Shown here in pieces: positions 48,232-61,000 of a stretch of DNA of 64,000 bases; position 1 is the first letter of the stretch; every line of letters begins with the position of its first letter. The translations under genes and the position numbers were made by a program. The DNA is from Eumeta japonica (lineage: Eukaryota > Arthropoda > Insecta > Lepidoptera > Psychidae). The stretch lies in NCBI GenBank assembly GCA_005406025.1, contig BGZK01002028.1, positions 1-64,000 of the forward strand, written 5' to 3'. Below the pieces are notes generated by a model, which had not been told where the DNA came from, made no database searches, and saw only the letters and a list, made by a program, of their open reading frames with translations.

Positions 48232-48900
48232 ACAGAACAACTTAACCTGCAAACAAGTACAATAACAGAAAATATAACTGCGGCTATATTGAAACAAGTC
48301 GACGAAAAAATAAAACCGATAGTGGTGGAGAACTAAAAACTAAAAAACGAAGTGGAGGTACTAAGTAAAAAAATACTTAACCTTGAGATGAATAGCCGAA
48401 GAAACAATATTGTGATTCACGGGCTGCCAGAGGCTAACCAAGAAAAATATGAAGACCTATCTACCCTTGTAACATCGACACTAAAAGAGATAGATATAGA
48501 AATGGGAACAAAGGAAATAGATAGAATTCAAAAGCTGGGAAAAAAGAAGACAAAGGCAACAAAACAAGACCAATTCTACTAGCTACCACAACTTTGCAGA
48601 AGAAAATCGAGATTCTTAGAAACAAAAAGAAAATGAAACCTAACACCTATATCACTCATGACCTCCCAAAACAAAAAATCCTCCAAAAAAAAAGAAAACC
48701 AAAGTGCCATTCTCAACAAAAAAGAGACTGAGAAAAGGAAGAAATCAGAGACTCTCAGCCCGGCAATCATACCTCAATAAACTCAAAAGTGTACAAGAAA
48801 GATGCCTTTCAGTACCTGCGGACGAGATCAAATTCTTTATCAGAAAACAACAGCCACAAAAACTAGCACCACACTACCAAGAACCGAAAAACCACAACTA
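48232..48900 (+). pseudogene. LINE ORF1-like protein
   Basis: From an ATG near 48230 it reads into a coiled-coil stretch (Leu-Ser-Lys-Lys-Ile-Leu-Asn-Leu-Glu) and then Ser-Arg-Arg-Asn-Asn-Ile-Val-Ile-His-Gly-Leu-Pro-Glu, the L1-ORF1-type RNA-binding domain motif. Stops at about 48334 and 48580, and a Lys/Arg-rich tail in shifting frames. Confidence 0.65.
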
Positions 48901-49037
48901 ATTACAACAATTAATCAAACACAACAATTAACCGCACAGCGAATAAATATAAAGTTCAATCAACATACTCTCCCAGCACGGCCGATCACCGCGGGAGAAT
49001 CAGACCATTACCCTCTAACAACGAACAACAAACAACA

Positions 49038-51858
49038 AAGTATACATTGCAACAATTAACACTAGAACTTTCAGGACATCAGAATCTGTATTAGAACTGG
49101 AAGAAACGTTAAAGGATATATGGGATATAATAGGAATCAGCGAAATGTGAAGAGCTGAGGAAGCTATTAAAGAACATTCAGAGTATATAATTTATAATAA
49201 AGGAGAAATGGGAGGCCAAAGAGGAGTTTGATTTATGATCAAAATACATCTCAAAAACTACATACAAGATTTCCTTGGAGTCACTGACCGAATAGCAACG
49301 CTAAACAAGAGAATACCTAACTATAAGAAAAGGTAGACAATCATATAACCTTATGCACCCACTGAACAAGCAAACAAATCAGAACATGAATTCTTCTACG
49401 GCAAACTATCGCAAACTATAATTACTCATTCGAACAAAACAATCATACTCATTGGAGACTTCAATGCACAGGTAGGAGCCAAACAAAATTAATATCAATA
49501 TGTGTTGGGCAAATTTGGTCATGGGAAAAGAAGCGAGAATGGATAAAGATTGGTGGACTTCCTACTAGAGCATAACTTAACTCTTCTGAATAGCATATTT
49601 AAGAAAAATGAGAACAACGAGTGGACTTAGATGTCACCAGATGGGAAAAGCAGGAATGAAATAGATTATATAATAAGCAACCATCCCAAATTATTCACAG
49701 ATACGTCAATCATATCTAAGCTCAATTTCAATACTGATCACCGTATGGTACGAGCATCCCTCAAAACAACTCTTTAAAACAGTCTAGAAAACATCCACCT
49801 CCAACAAGAATAACTGGCTACTCAGAAATAAGCAAACTAACATCTCATTCCTTAGACAAAATACGAGAAGAATTAATAGTATCTGATCCAACAAATGTAA
49901 AGATAAGCTATGCCAAACTACAATACCAACTCACATGCCATAAGAACATGAAAGTGGCCAAACATAAATATACTTTAAGCGATTCAACACTACAACTAAT
50001 AAAAGAGAGAAAAAGTTTGTTCACTAGAGAACTGAGAAACCAAAACAAACAAAAAATAAAGGAGTTAAGCAAGAAAATAGGGAGCGGTATCATAAAGGAC
50101 AGAAAAGCTAACAGACTACATATTCTTGAAAAACATATTACAAGGACAGGAGGAACCAAGAAAGCACTTAAAAATCTGAAAGAGACAAGCTCATGGATAT
50201 CAAATTTGAATTATAATTCTATCAAGCCAATAAGAAAAATCACAAACCGGAAAGAGATAAATAGAATATCCACGAGATTCTACCGCAGCTTATACTCCAA
50301 CCAGCATGCAATAAAACAAGGAACGAGAACAAGCCCTGAAAAATGGAACTCTGAACCTAAAATACTATCCAGCTAAGTAAAAAAGGCAATTGCTAGCCAA
50401 AAATCAAACAAAGCGCCAGGCCCAGATGGGATCACGAACGAAATCCTAAAAGGAACTCTGGAATCAGTAGTTCCCTTATTGACTATGATCTATAATGATA
50501 TCCTAATATCGGGATACATTCCAGAGCAGTGGGAAGAATCACACATAATTCTTATATACAAAAAAGACCCTAAAGACGTAGGGAATTACCGACCAATTAG
50601 CCTTATGCCTAAGATCTACAAGATTATCTCCAAGATTATCTTAGATCAAATAAGCACAACACAAGACGAAAATCAACCAATAGAACAAGCGGGTTTCAGG
50701 AAAAATTTTGCCACAATAGACCATACACACACAGTCAAACAGATAGTGGAGAAGTATAATGAATACAACAAACCTTTGTGTATGGCTTTCATAGACTACA
50801 CCAAAGCATTCGACAGCATTAGCCACGAAGAGATATGGGGCAGCCTTAAAAATCAGGGAATCCCTACACTTTATATAAAAATCATCAAAAGCATACATGC
50901 CAAAAGATAAGCAAGAATAAAACTAGAATCACTAGGCGAAACATTCAAAATAGAAAGAGGAATCCGACAAGGGGACCCATTATTCCCATTTATTATTCTT
51001 TGCAGTATTAGAAAATGTATTCCGGTAACTACATTGGGACCATTATGGTTTAGACATAGATGGGAGGAAGCTAGATCACCTAAGGTTTGCCGATGACATT
51101 ATCTTCTTTGAGGAAAACCCGAGCAAACTACAAATAATGATTGAAGAACTAAACAACGAAAGTAATAAAGTGGGAATGTCCATTAACATTAATAAGACCA
51201 AACTTCTGACGAACTCTGAAAATCAAGAAATATCAATTAACAACCTACCCTTCGAATATGTAACCGAGTACATTTATCTTGAGTAAATAATATCTCATAA
51301 AGACCAAACTACAAAAGAAATCAAAAAAAGAATAGCCAACGATTGGAAAAGGTACTGGTCACTGAAAGAAGTAATGAAATCCACCGAATTCAATACAGCA
51401 ATCAAGAGAAAAGTGTTTAACACCTGCATTTTACCCTGCCTCATCTACGGATGTGAAACCTGGTCCCTTACGAAACACCTCAGAGACATGTTCTCATATT
51501 GTCAAAAAGCCATGGAAAGAAGCATGATGATTATCTGAAAACAAGACAGAATAAAATACACAACTATAAGAAGTAAAACTCAAGTAACAGATGTACTTAC
51601 AAAGTTAGACCAACTGAAGTGGAGATGGACCGGGCATACACGAAGAAGTAACCAGGAAAAATGGAGTAAAATTGTCACAGATCGGTACCCAAGAGACGGA
51701 AAGAGGAAAAGAGGAAGGAGCAACGCAGAAGATGCGAAGACAAGCTGAAATTAACAGCAGGACCCAACTGGAGAAGGGTCGCTAGAGATAGAAAACAGTG
51801 GAAAATGTAAGAGGAGGCCTTTGCCAACAGGCACGCTGAGCTCAGAGACATACTGTAA
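49038..51858 (+). pseudogene. LINE ORF2: endonuclease and reverse transcriptase
   Basis: The endonuclease starts Ala-Thr-Ile-Asn-Thr-Arg-Thr near 49048 and carries Gly-Ile-Ser-Glu-Met, Ile-Gly-Asp-Phe-Asn-Ala-Gln-Val-Gly (49455-49480), a Ser-Arg-Asn-Glu-Ile-Asp-Tyr-Ile block and Thr-Asp-His-Arg-Met-Val (49735). RT has Lys-Ala-Pro-Gly-Pro-Asp-Gly-Ile (50415), Tyr-Arg-Pro-Ile-Ser-Leu (50590), Glu-Gln-Ala-Gly-Phe-Arg (50685), Phe-Ile-Asp-Tyr-Thr-Lys-Ala-Phe-Asp-Ser (50790) and Gly-Ile-Arg-Gln-Gly-Asp-Pro (50960). A Phe-Ala-Asp-Asp-Ile-Ile-Phe-Phe block lies near 51090. The tail has Gly-Cys-Glu-Thr-Trp-Ser (51450), Trp-Arg-Trp-Thr-Gly-His (51620) and Trp-Arg-Arg-Val-Ala-Arg-Asp-Arg near 51770. 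It is interrupted by at least six stops or frameshifts. Confidence 0.8.
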
Positions 51859-51945
51859 ATGTACTGAAAATCATAGGAAAAAAACACAAACCATACGGGA
51901 AGCTCAGGATTAAAAGGCTTAATGTAGTGTAATGTAATGTAATTA

Positions 51946-53840
51946 GTGTACCGTCTAGAAGGCCAGTCGACAGGTATAAATAGTGAAGTGCGGCGCGCAG
52001 GAGATTCTTATTCATGTGGTTGGAGCGCTTATAAATGAAGTGCGATGCTCGACGAGCGACTAACTGATTTTGTAAAGATTTAACCTGATTCTGCATTTTT
52101 AAAATACGCCATCTGCTTTTCTACGTGTTTCCTTTCATCTCATCTCCCATGGTAGGGTAATTTCGTGACAATATGAATTTTGGTAGGACAGACAGAAAAA
52201 GTGGGCTTAGCCATAGGTTTCCGTAGGTACGGAATCCTAAACATGGCAAAATCAAACTTAAGTACTTTTATATTATATGAAATAATCTACAAAAGTTGAA
52301 AGTAAAAATATGTTAGAATATACAAAAACAACACAAAAGTTAAAACTAAAAATCATAATAGTAATTAAAAAAAACATATTTAGGCGTAAGTGAAAATATT
52401 TATTTTAGAAGCTAATATTTGGTGGCACCATAGTGTCTCCGCCATGTCGACCAAAAGCAAACAAATAGAGCACAACCGTACAATCCTTTTCTCGAAGCCA
52501 CTTAGGGCACTTTTGGACCCTCTGTAATATTGTTGTGAATAAAGCCAGAAGCCTGATTTTTCAATGAACAAAAGGACCATACTATACCTAGCTGTATTTT
52601 CAAAACCTGTTATTTAAAATAATAATGTACGAACTCTTTTCAGTCGAAGTTCTTTAATTTTGTCTCTGACACACTCACTCACTCATCCATCATCAAAATA
52701 CTAATGTACTTTTCATAGATACATATCTTAAAATTTTGAATTTAGTTTGTGTTTAGTCTATAAAGGAAAAAAGTAAACTGAAATATCTTGAAACTTCAGT
52801 CCTATTTTTTAAAATTTCAGTTTTATTATGTTTACGGTTGATAAATTCATGCCTCTTTCAAATTTGGAAGTCTATCAATGATATGATATGATATGACAAA
52901 TGACGCATGACATTATTTTACGAACTCCATAAACAATTTTGTATTTGTATAGATAATGCTTATCTAAACTACTTGAATAGGGAGTAGATAGTGGAAATAG
53001 ACAGATACAGTCGTTTACAGACGGCATCTCATTGGAGATTAATAACAGTATAGAAACTATAAGAAGTGAATAAAAGTAGGTACAATCAACCACAGACGAT
53101 GTCTTCCTGTAAATTAAAATAGCGAATTAATAAAATGAAATCAGTCGGAAACGTCGTCCACTGTTGTCAATGATAGCTTGAAATTTCACTATCAATCAAT
53201 TCCATATCAATTGCATTGTTGCTACGTACAACTACCTACCTACATCATTTCTCTATAAAATATAATGACTTGGCAATAGTACGGTAACATAACGACTATC
53301 TAAATACCTCGGCTTGCTAATTACATTAGCAAGTGCTTTATATGTGCTTTTTAGTTATTGCATTAACTAAGTCTGCGTGCAATTAGGTGTATTTTAAATA
53401 GGTAGTAGATACTGTTTATTATCTATGTAATTACGTTGTCATGCGATTGATGTCATTGTATTTATTATAGAAATATCAGTAGCGGGTAACTAATTAGGAA
53501 ACAATTTATGACAAAGTTGTTTAGTAGATGTTTCCATGCAATTATCTATAGATGATTGTTAATATTGTATTTGCAGTAATCATCATTGATCATATATAAA
53601 TTATGATTAGTATCAAATAACAAAAATAACTGACTTGGTTTTATATATGGTCTCATTTCGTTGCAAAAACCGCGTTATAAGACTTGCATTTTTGTACATT
53701 TTATATTTTTCATAGTCGTAAAAATTATCATAATAACAAATTTTAATTACGATTTTAATCATCAATTTTAAAATATTTATATTACATTAAAATTCGAATT
53801 ACAGTATTTTTTTAATAATCATCAATATTTTATTTTACAG
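51946..53840. other. Intergenic region with possible solo-LTR-like piece
   Basis: The first 220 bp (51947-52170) run from TGTACC to TGACA with a TATAAATAG at 51977, which could be an LTR fragment; no clear target duplication was seen. The rest is AT-rich. A 66-codon minus frame at 52380-52580 lies in a possible repeat. Confidence 0.35.
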
Positions 53841-54335
53841 ACAGCAGACAAGTAAAAAAGACTATACACCAGTGTTTAAAGAGTTATTTATAAGTTGTCG
53901 AGCACCTTTGCCGTCACTAGACCCATCTACAGGAACCATGGACTCATCGTATTATGCAAATACCTTGAGTACTTCAATGCTGCCTTTGAAAGTTGACGAT
54001 TATAAAGTCAATTTCCCATCGGCAGGCGGTTATTCTGGCTTGTATGAGATGACATTAATAAATGCTGAAGCCAAGATATTGTCTTTTCGGCGTATGGGCG
54101 AGAACATTCAAAAAGGATGGTATGCAGCCGAACCGGTCTAATACAGCGATGAAGATCCACCGGGATTATTTCGTGATAGTGATTGTGTTAGGTGGGTTGC
54201 TTGCTGTGATTAAATACTTTCGAAATAGAAATAATAGCAATAAATCAGGGAATTTCCAGTATTTTCATACTGTTATCGTAGATCAGTCTAAACCTACAAA
54301 ATCTTCGTAATAAAATTTTATTTGTTTGTTTTATT
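53841..54335 (+). CDS. Unrecognised terminal exon candidate with poly(A) signal
   Basis: An acceptor TATTTTACAG opens a frame (phase 2) of 100 codons to TAA at 54139. It is hydrophilic at first, then has a Gly-Gly-Tyr-Ser-Gly-Leu-Tyr-Glu-Met segment. A second, overlapping frame (54062-54310) encodes a single membrane span (about residues 37-54) and a polar tail, ending TAA directly before AATAAAATTTTATT at 54309. Either frame could be the true one, or a one-base error joins them into a type-I-like membrane C-terminus. No upstream exons were identified and I do not recognise the family. Confidence 0.4.
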
Positions 54336-54745
54336 AACGCTTGACTGATTTTCCGAGCTAAATATCTTACCCAAACTAAGAAAAATATTTTTATTTTCTC
54401 TGTAGATGTATATCTGTATAAACTGATGCTTGAGATTACATCATAAAGTTAAATAATATTATAAACTTACGTCCATTTCGCAGAAGGATAGGCAGAAACT
54501 ATAGATTTTCACGACACGAGCTTTGCATATCTCTCTTGCTTCACTGACGTACATCAATCGGTTTATGTAAGCTCGGCAGTTTCGAGTGCTCACAATTATA
54601 TTGTTCTTTGATATGCTACCAATTTGATTTGCATAATATTTTTTAGAGCAACGTTTGCCGATTCTTCCATCACATACATTCATTCTATAGATTTGGTTTG
54701 CCAGTCTACTTTCATTTTTCTAGTCACTATATTTTTTTTCAACTG

Positions 54746-54770
54746 CCTTTTTTGCAAGATGCAAAAAAGG
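54746..54770. repeat. Perfect 11-bp inverted repeat, 3-nt loop
   Basis: CCTTTTTTGCA, loop AGA, then its exact reverse complement. It could form a hairpin but is not near a supported gene end. Confidence 0.85.
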
Positions 54771-55789
54771 ATGTGCGTTCTCTGAAATCACTATTTGTAT
54801 ATCTATCTATCTTTCAAAGACGTTCCGCACATACAGCCCCGGATCTAAGGGAGGAAAACCGGGGCATCCGCCCAGGGCGGCAGTTTCAGAAGGCGCCAAA
54901 GTCATAATATAATATCTTTGAAAAAAAACTTGCTTCACAAAACGCCTAGTATCTAACACTATGAATGGATGGGGCTTCAATAACTTTCAGTTCCTTTCCA
55001 TTTTATTATAAGCTTTTCCCATATCTACTAAAGTACAGAAACTTTTGACCAAAAATTTTTAGTTTTTTTGAAATCTCGCTTGTACATTCCAGACCTTACA
55101 TTCGTTTTTATTTACAATCCTTTTAATGATAATTTTTGCATATAGTCGTTTGCATCCCGAAGAACCTGAGGACACTTGTAGGGGTGGAACTTTGCCCTAC
55201 AAGTCTCTCAGATTTGCCGTGAGCCCTTCTGTTTATAAGGGAGGATAAGTTATGAAAAATATTTTTGAATCGAAGCATTCAACTTGAACGGAATTTGTTG
55301 CATTCATTGCAGTTAAACGAGGTGCAAAAGTACTCATATTTTTAAAATCGACCGGTCATGTAATTTAAAAGTTGTTTTGAAAATGTTTTGTTTTGTTCTT
55401 TTCGACAACGACATCTCTTGATTGTGACGTTCTTGTGACGTTGAACGTAGCCTTTACGTGTAAAAATAAGTTTTATGTTAAAAGCAAATTCAAATTCAAA
55501 AAATTTTTAAATTTGTTTCTTAAAAGTATCCTTTATGCAAATGAGTCGATATTGAGTTAACTTTACTTATAGCAATTAACTCAGTTTTATTAGAAATAGA
55601 ACCGATTAAATTTTGGAATCAATTGCTTCAATCATTAGAAATTATTTAAATTAAATATTTTCTCAGTTTTCTTACATTTTCCAAGGTCTACATATTAAAT
55701 TTTTGGGCAATTTAAGTTCATCCTTAAATACCAAAGCCCGAACGCGAAGCCCAATTTCAATCCGTCAATCGGTCACCACGCCATCCACG

Positions 55790-55985
55790 CCCATACCCAT
55801 CCACACATTCACAACACAAAACAAATACAAAAGCAATATTATACACGCATAAATACACAGAAATATAAACACAAATTTAAAAACAAACATACAAACACAC
55901 AATGCACAAACGCATACACACAGACTCAAACTGACTCAACAAACAAAAGAAAAACACAAACACGCACACATATACACGTATGGGA
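55790..55985. repeat. CA-rich degenerate microsatellite
   Basis: Long stretch of ACACA with A and T interruptions. Confidence 0.8.
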
Positions 55986-57361
55986 ATCCCTCTGAAAATG
56001 CTCAGAGAAGTTCTCTAAAACCTCACAACTTCAATCATTGATGAAATCTCCTTTTCCAAAAAATGCCTAGGACTGAAAACAGTAACTTTCCTATTTTTAT
56101 AAAAATTTTTAAGTGAAAAAGATTACGATGTGGTTAGATGCATCAGGCTATATTTGTTTTCTTTGTCTGTTTCTCCGTTTGTCTTTAAGCATCACGCAAA
56201 ACTACAAAACTGATTTTGATGTCACTGTGTATGTCTAAAACCGATGTTTAGACTTGAAAACTGGTATATATTTTATTCGTTACGATGGGGGCTTAGAGAT
56301 ATAACAGTAAAATCAATCAAAGGCAGAGAGGGATGAAAAGGAGAATAGAGACGAGAATCTGTGTAGAGAAAACCTACAATGCATTTTTATGTCCACGACA
56401 GTGAAGTTGCGATCTCAAGCTAGTAAGTACTATATGTTTCAAAAAATACACGAATCTACATAGAATACGAATACGTAAGCATCAATTTATTAATGCGTAG
56501 ATATGAGAATTTATAGATATGAGATTAGTATTGACGATACTTTTTCTATTATAAAAGACTGAATATTCAAATAATAAAATATTTTCAGGTGACCAAAGTG
56601 AGGGCGATTTCAATGATTCTTTAAGCCAAAACTAATGTATTCGCAGCGTGATATGACCTTCCAGGAAAACCTATTGATTTTCTATTAATATTAAAGATTT
56701 AAGGGATTAAAATGGATTTAATAGTTAATTAATAACTTAAAACTAAGATAACCCTTATACTTGTATATACTAAGGAAAGTATCATGTAGATCAGATATGT
56801 GAATTTCTAATTATGAACGCACTAACAGAAAGACAGACATGAGGTTTTGTTAAGTAAAGTGTTAAGATAAGGGTAAATTTAGTATACGGCTCTTTTTCTG
56901 TGAGGACAATTCGCATTTGAGGTAATGAGATAAAATGAACCGAAACTGGCAAGTCCTTAAAATTTTGAAATACTCTTAACGATTTTTGGTGTTCGTGACC
57001 GTGTTGATATCTCTTCGTTGCTAAGGGCACAACGCTTTCGAAGCATCGATTGCTGTCCAATTTCTTAATGAAGTTACAACTTCAATATGTCTCTCATCGA
57101 TAAAATAACATTTGTGATAAACGATCAAAACTAACTTTGAATTTTATTGTTGGCTCCTTAAGTAATGAGATAGACTTCGAGTAGAGTGAAACAGTTTGTT
57201 CACTACAACAACGAAATTAATGTGCGAAGGACATGCGAGTATAGAATTGTTGATAGATAGTGTGATGATAATAATCATTTCTTCGACGTCTCTAAATAAC
57301 AAGTTTTCGTACCTTCAGAAGATCGGAATCTTTAAAAAAGAACATGACTTGTCCTTCTATA

Positions 57362-58075
57362 ATGGCTTTAGCACATGCATTAAGAAGAGTTACTAAATTT
57401 TTCGCACTCTCCAAAAAATTGATGAAAGAAGACGGAGAAACGAGTTGTTTATTCATTTTCAGACACTGCCTGACGACCTGGTTTATAGTTTACACGATAA
57501 TGACGCCCTTGCTGTGTACGTGGCACTCAGTAGATATAGAATTAATGGGATCAGATTTTTTACCTTTGTATTCAAGTACGATACAAACTGCACAAACGAT
57601 TATATCAATTATTTCATTGCAACTACAAGATGGAAAATACGACGTATTAATGAGCAAGTTAAATTGGGTCGTTGAAAATTTCGGCCTCCGTGAAAACAAG
57701 AACAAAAATAGATTTTACATAGTATGCATTGCCGTCTGGTTCTTAGCCTTATGTTCGATATGTGTAACTTTCATTGTCGTAATTTTCATATGTAAAACAC
57801 CAGATTTAAGAGGAACATGTCATACGATTTGGTGGTGCACATGCATGTTTACAGTGCATTTCCGGTTGATTTGTGTTTCCGTAATGTTGCGTAACATATC
57901 TCAAGCCATTTATGAACTAAAACAAACCATTGAAAAAGTATTTAAGGTTGATGAAGATGAGGTAATAGAAGAAGTTGATGGCGAGATTGTATGCCAAACT
58001 TTGAAAACTGTAGAATATTCGTACGATGTCCTCTGTAACTGCTGTTTCAAAGTTAATGAAGTATTTGGAGTTTCG
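57362..58075 (+). CDS. Gr: Gr-6 exon 1
   Basis: 238 codons, exactly as in Gr-3. Landmarks are Ile-Trp-Trp-Cys-Thr-Cys, Leu-Cys-Asn-Cys-Cys and Val-Phe-Gly-Val-Ser before a GTAAGG donor. Hydrophobic segments lie near residues 31-50, 64-83, 117-143 and 150-172. Confidence 0.9.
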
Positions 58076-61000
58076 GTAAGGGTTACCTAGTTACTGCAAC
58101 AATTAGTCTTCTCAATATTTAGCATAACTGTTGCATGTTTTCAAATGTCTTTTGTACTGTAAGAACTGCCCTAGTTTTATTAGCTATTAGCGCACCGAGA
58201 ACACAATGTGTTTATCAAAACTGAGTTAAGGTATTTCTTTTATTTTTTGGATACAACTTTCTCATACTGTGACGTGGCTGTCATATAAGGTCAAGCTTTC
58301 GTCGATTGGCGGTTGAGTAGTAAAATATTGCTTTTAAGAAGAACACGGATATTATTCGTTTACACTATATAAAAACGCGATGAATAATGGCTAGACTACA
58401 AAAAGACGACAAATCTATGCCATAATTTGTTGGCAATATCACTGTAATCAAATGAGACGCAAACTACGTTACAACACTATATTTAATTTTATAGTGATAT
58501 TTCGTGATTTTTTTGCGTTTTTTTCTTTGAGATTTTTAAAGTGGTTGTGTTTTTAGAAACAAAACACAATCATTTTAAATATAAGCGTTTTCATGCATAG
58601 CCCCTTCAAGCTTAAGGCGATTGGTCATAATGAAATAATGACTTTAAAAAACGTAACAATCGCACTTAAAAATCAAATCTAAGAACTTGTTGATAATTTC
58701 CAACCTTCTCATTAATATTTTTCCATTTGTCAGTTTAAAATCCGCTCGAAGGTTGTTAGATTTATTACTGAACTTCGGAAATAAGCTCTCGATTAATGTT
58801 TTAACGAAACATAATTACTATATTACGTTGTGTTGTTGCAGGTCTTTATTATAATATCAGCAGTGTTTTTGCAAAATTTATCAGTCGTTTATATGGCATC
58901 ACGTTTCGTAATTTTTTCTGTAAGTACAAAGATTTTTATTGTAAAGTACGCATACACTAGAATGGATGATTCTAAACTATTAAAATATATAAAATTGCAT
59001 TCGAATGTGCCTATTGCATAGTTGAACAGGATTTTAGGCACTTTCGGTCATTTCTAGATAGAATATGTTTTTTATTCTATTCGTATCAAGACAAAGTCCC
59101 CAATTGAGCAAAGACAAATGCCACTAGATATCCTCTTTAATTTGTACAAATCTCGGTTTTATTGTTGGGCACATTGTAATGTTCTATTTTTTTTTAATTG
59201 CAAGAACAGCGTAAAATAAAAACGAGTATGATGCATAATATTTAATTACATAAAAGACACAAAGTATTCAGAGCGTAAGTTACTTCTTTTATTTCGAAGT
59301 TTTAACATATTGTTAAATTTGGCCTAAGTAGTGATGCTATTACATTTGCTAGGACAAAAATAATCAGTTTACAATAAGAACATAATGTGCGCCATTCGAC
59401 TTTAAATCTTAAGAAAAGGTAAATAACAAATATTAAATTTTATTAACAATAGGTTAGGTTGAATGCAACGCATATTATTGTTTAGTCTTTTGACTTATTT
59501 ACATCCACTATCAAATATTTAATCACTCTAAACAATGTGATACAGCTAGATACATTATATGGAAAGTTGTAAAAAATACACACACTTTAAAAAAAAAAAC
59601 ATAAAATAATAGGGTTATTTTAGCGTAATAATAGGGTAAGGTAAGGATATATTTTTTACTACACAGCGATGTGATATGATAGTTCGATGGAATCTCAGTA
59701 GCAGGCAGTGCGGGCAGATGTTGTTAGACATTTTGGCAAACGCTATCAACAAAAGCTGATACGGAAGTAGGTAAGAGGAATTTCTTTGAACAAAATTGTT
59801 TATGTATATCTTACTCCCTCAGTATCAAGAACCTTGACATAAATCAATATTAAATAGGAATCTATTCATTAGCTATCGCAACTCCTGAACAGACAATCCG
59901 CTTACAACTGGGTTTTAGACGTTTTGCTAATCCAAGAAAGAATACGCACATTCTATTGAATTTTAGATTTTAGATGTGACATCACTAACAGATAACAATT
60001 ATCCAAAAGGAGGATTGAACGGCGTTGAAAATGTTCAAAACAAATATTTTTCAAATGTCTTTCTTTTAAGATCTAATCTTCGAATCGAGTTATAAATGAA
60101 AACAAAGCTGTCTTACTTTTAATAAAACCAACTAGGAAACTATTGAAGTGACACTACAGCATCTCGTTTAGAAGTCGTAACGTAATCTAAATAACAATTT
60201 AAGTTTATTATAAAATTCATAATGTCATTTAAATTGCTAACTTACGAAGAAAATTTAAATTATTTAGTAAACAATGATATTAACTTAGCTATAATTTTAA
60301 TTATTTATGAGTATAATTTATATGTCAATCAGTAACATAAATGCATATCTGTTGTGGTAGATCCATATTGCGGCCAACTTGGCTGTAGCACAAAAATGGG
60401 ACTGGACCGGTGAAATTTCACATTCTCACAGACGTGAAGTACTTAGCAGTTGCGTGAGTGAGATTTTCGATGGACAACTTCTCCTTTTAGCCTCCACCAG
60501 TCCGATCCCCCTCCACAACATATTTAATTAGTCCCATAAGGCCGGCAAAAGGCTGGTGGATCCTCTGCGTTGCGGATTCTCCATGGGCAGCGGGGATCAT
60601 CTAGTCTCTGATGGCTTAATTGTTCGTTTGCTTCTCGAATTTGCTATAAAAATGACTATAGAACAGTGTTACAATGTTGCTTTGTATAAATAATGTAAAC
60701 AATTAAAACAATTATGATTAGATAAAATACGTTTTTTTTTGAATTGGACAAATTGTAACTATCTTGGTGAAGGGTTAAAATAAATATAAGAATATTTTGT
60801 TGGTAAATATACACGTACTTCCAGTCAGTTACAAGAAGTTTTACTGAAAGCATATTCAGCGTCTTTCTCTTCATAAACCAAACCGACAAATTGACTGTAA
60901 TTCATGAAAAATAATAATTTTAGAGATCCGAAATTTAAGTTATTAAAATCTATATATGTCGTTTCAGGATACTGTCTCGTTGAATGTGAATTTACTGCAG

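Larger units (their letters stand above)
48180..51945 (+). mobile_element. Non-LTR retrotransposon (LINE) with two ORFs, near full length
   Basis: Order is ORF1, EEP endonuclease, RT and a C-terminal tail, followed by a short 3' end with repeated 'taatg/tgtaatg' units (51920-51945), a typical simple-repeat terminus of this group. The RT and tail read like RTE-type 'endonuclease-reverse transcriptase' elements of Lepidoptera; I am not certain of the clade. Multiple stops make it inactive as read. Confidence 0.8.
54336..57343. other. Intergenic region without a recognisable gene
   Basis: Contains an 11-bp-arm hairpin (54746-54770) and a CA-rich tract (55790-55985) with flanks that weakly resemble the CA repeat family. 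The 89-codon minus frame at 56791-57060 is not recognised. Confidence 0.4.

Noticed and set aside
51947..52170. Possible solo LTR (TGTACC...TGACA with TATAAA)
   Set aside because: No target duplication and no second copy in the window, so not called as a feature by itself.
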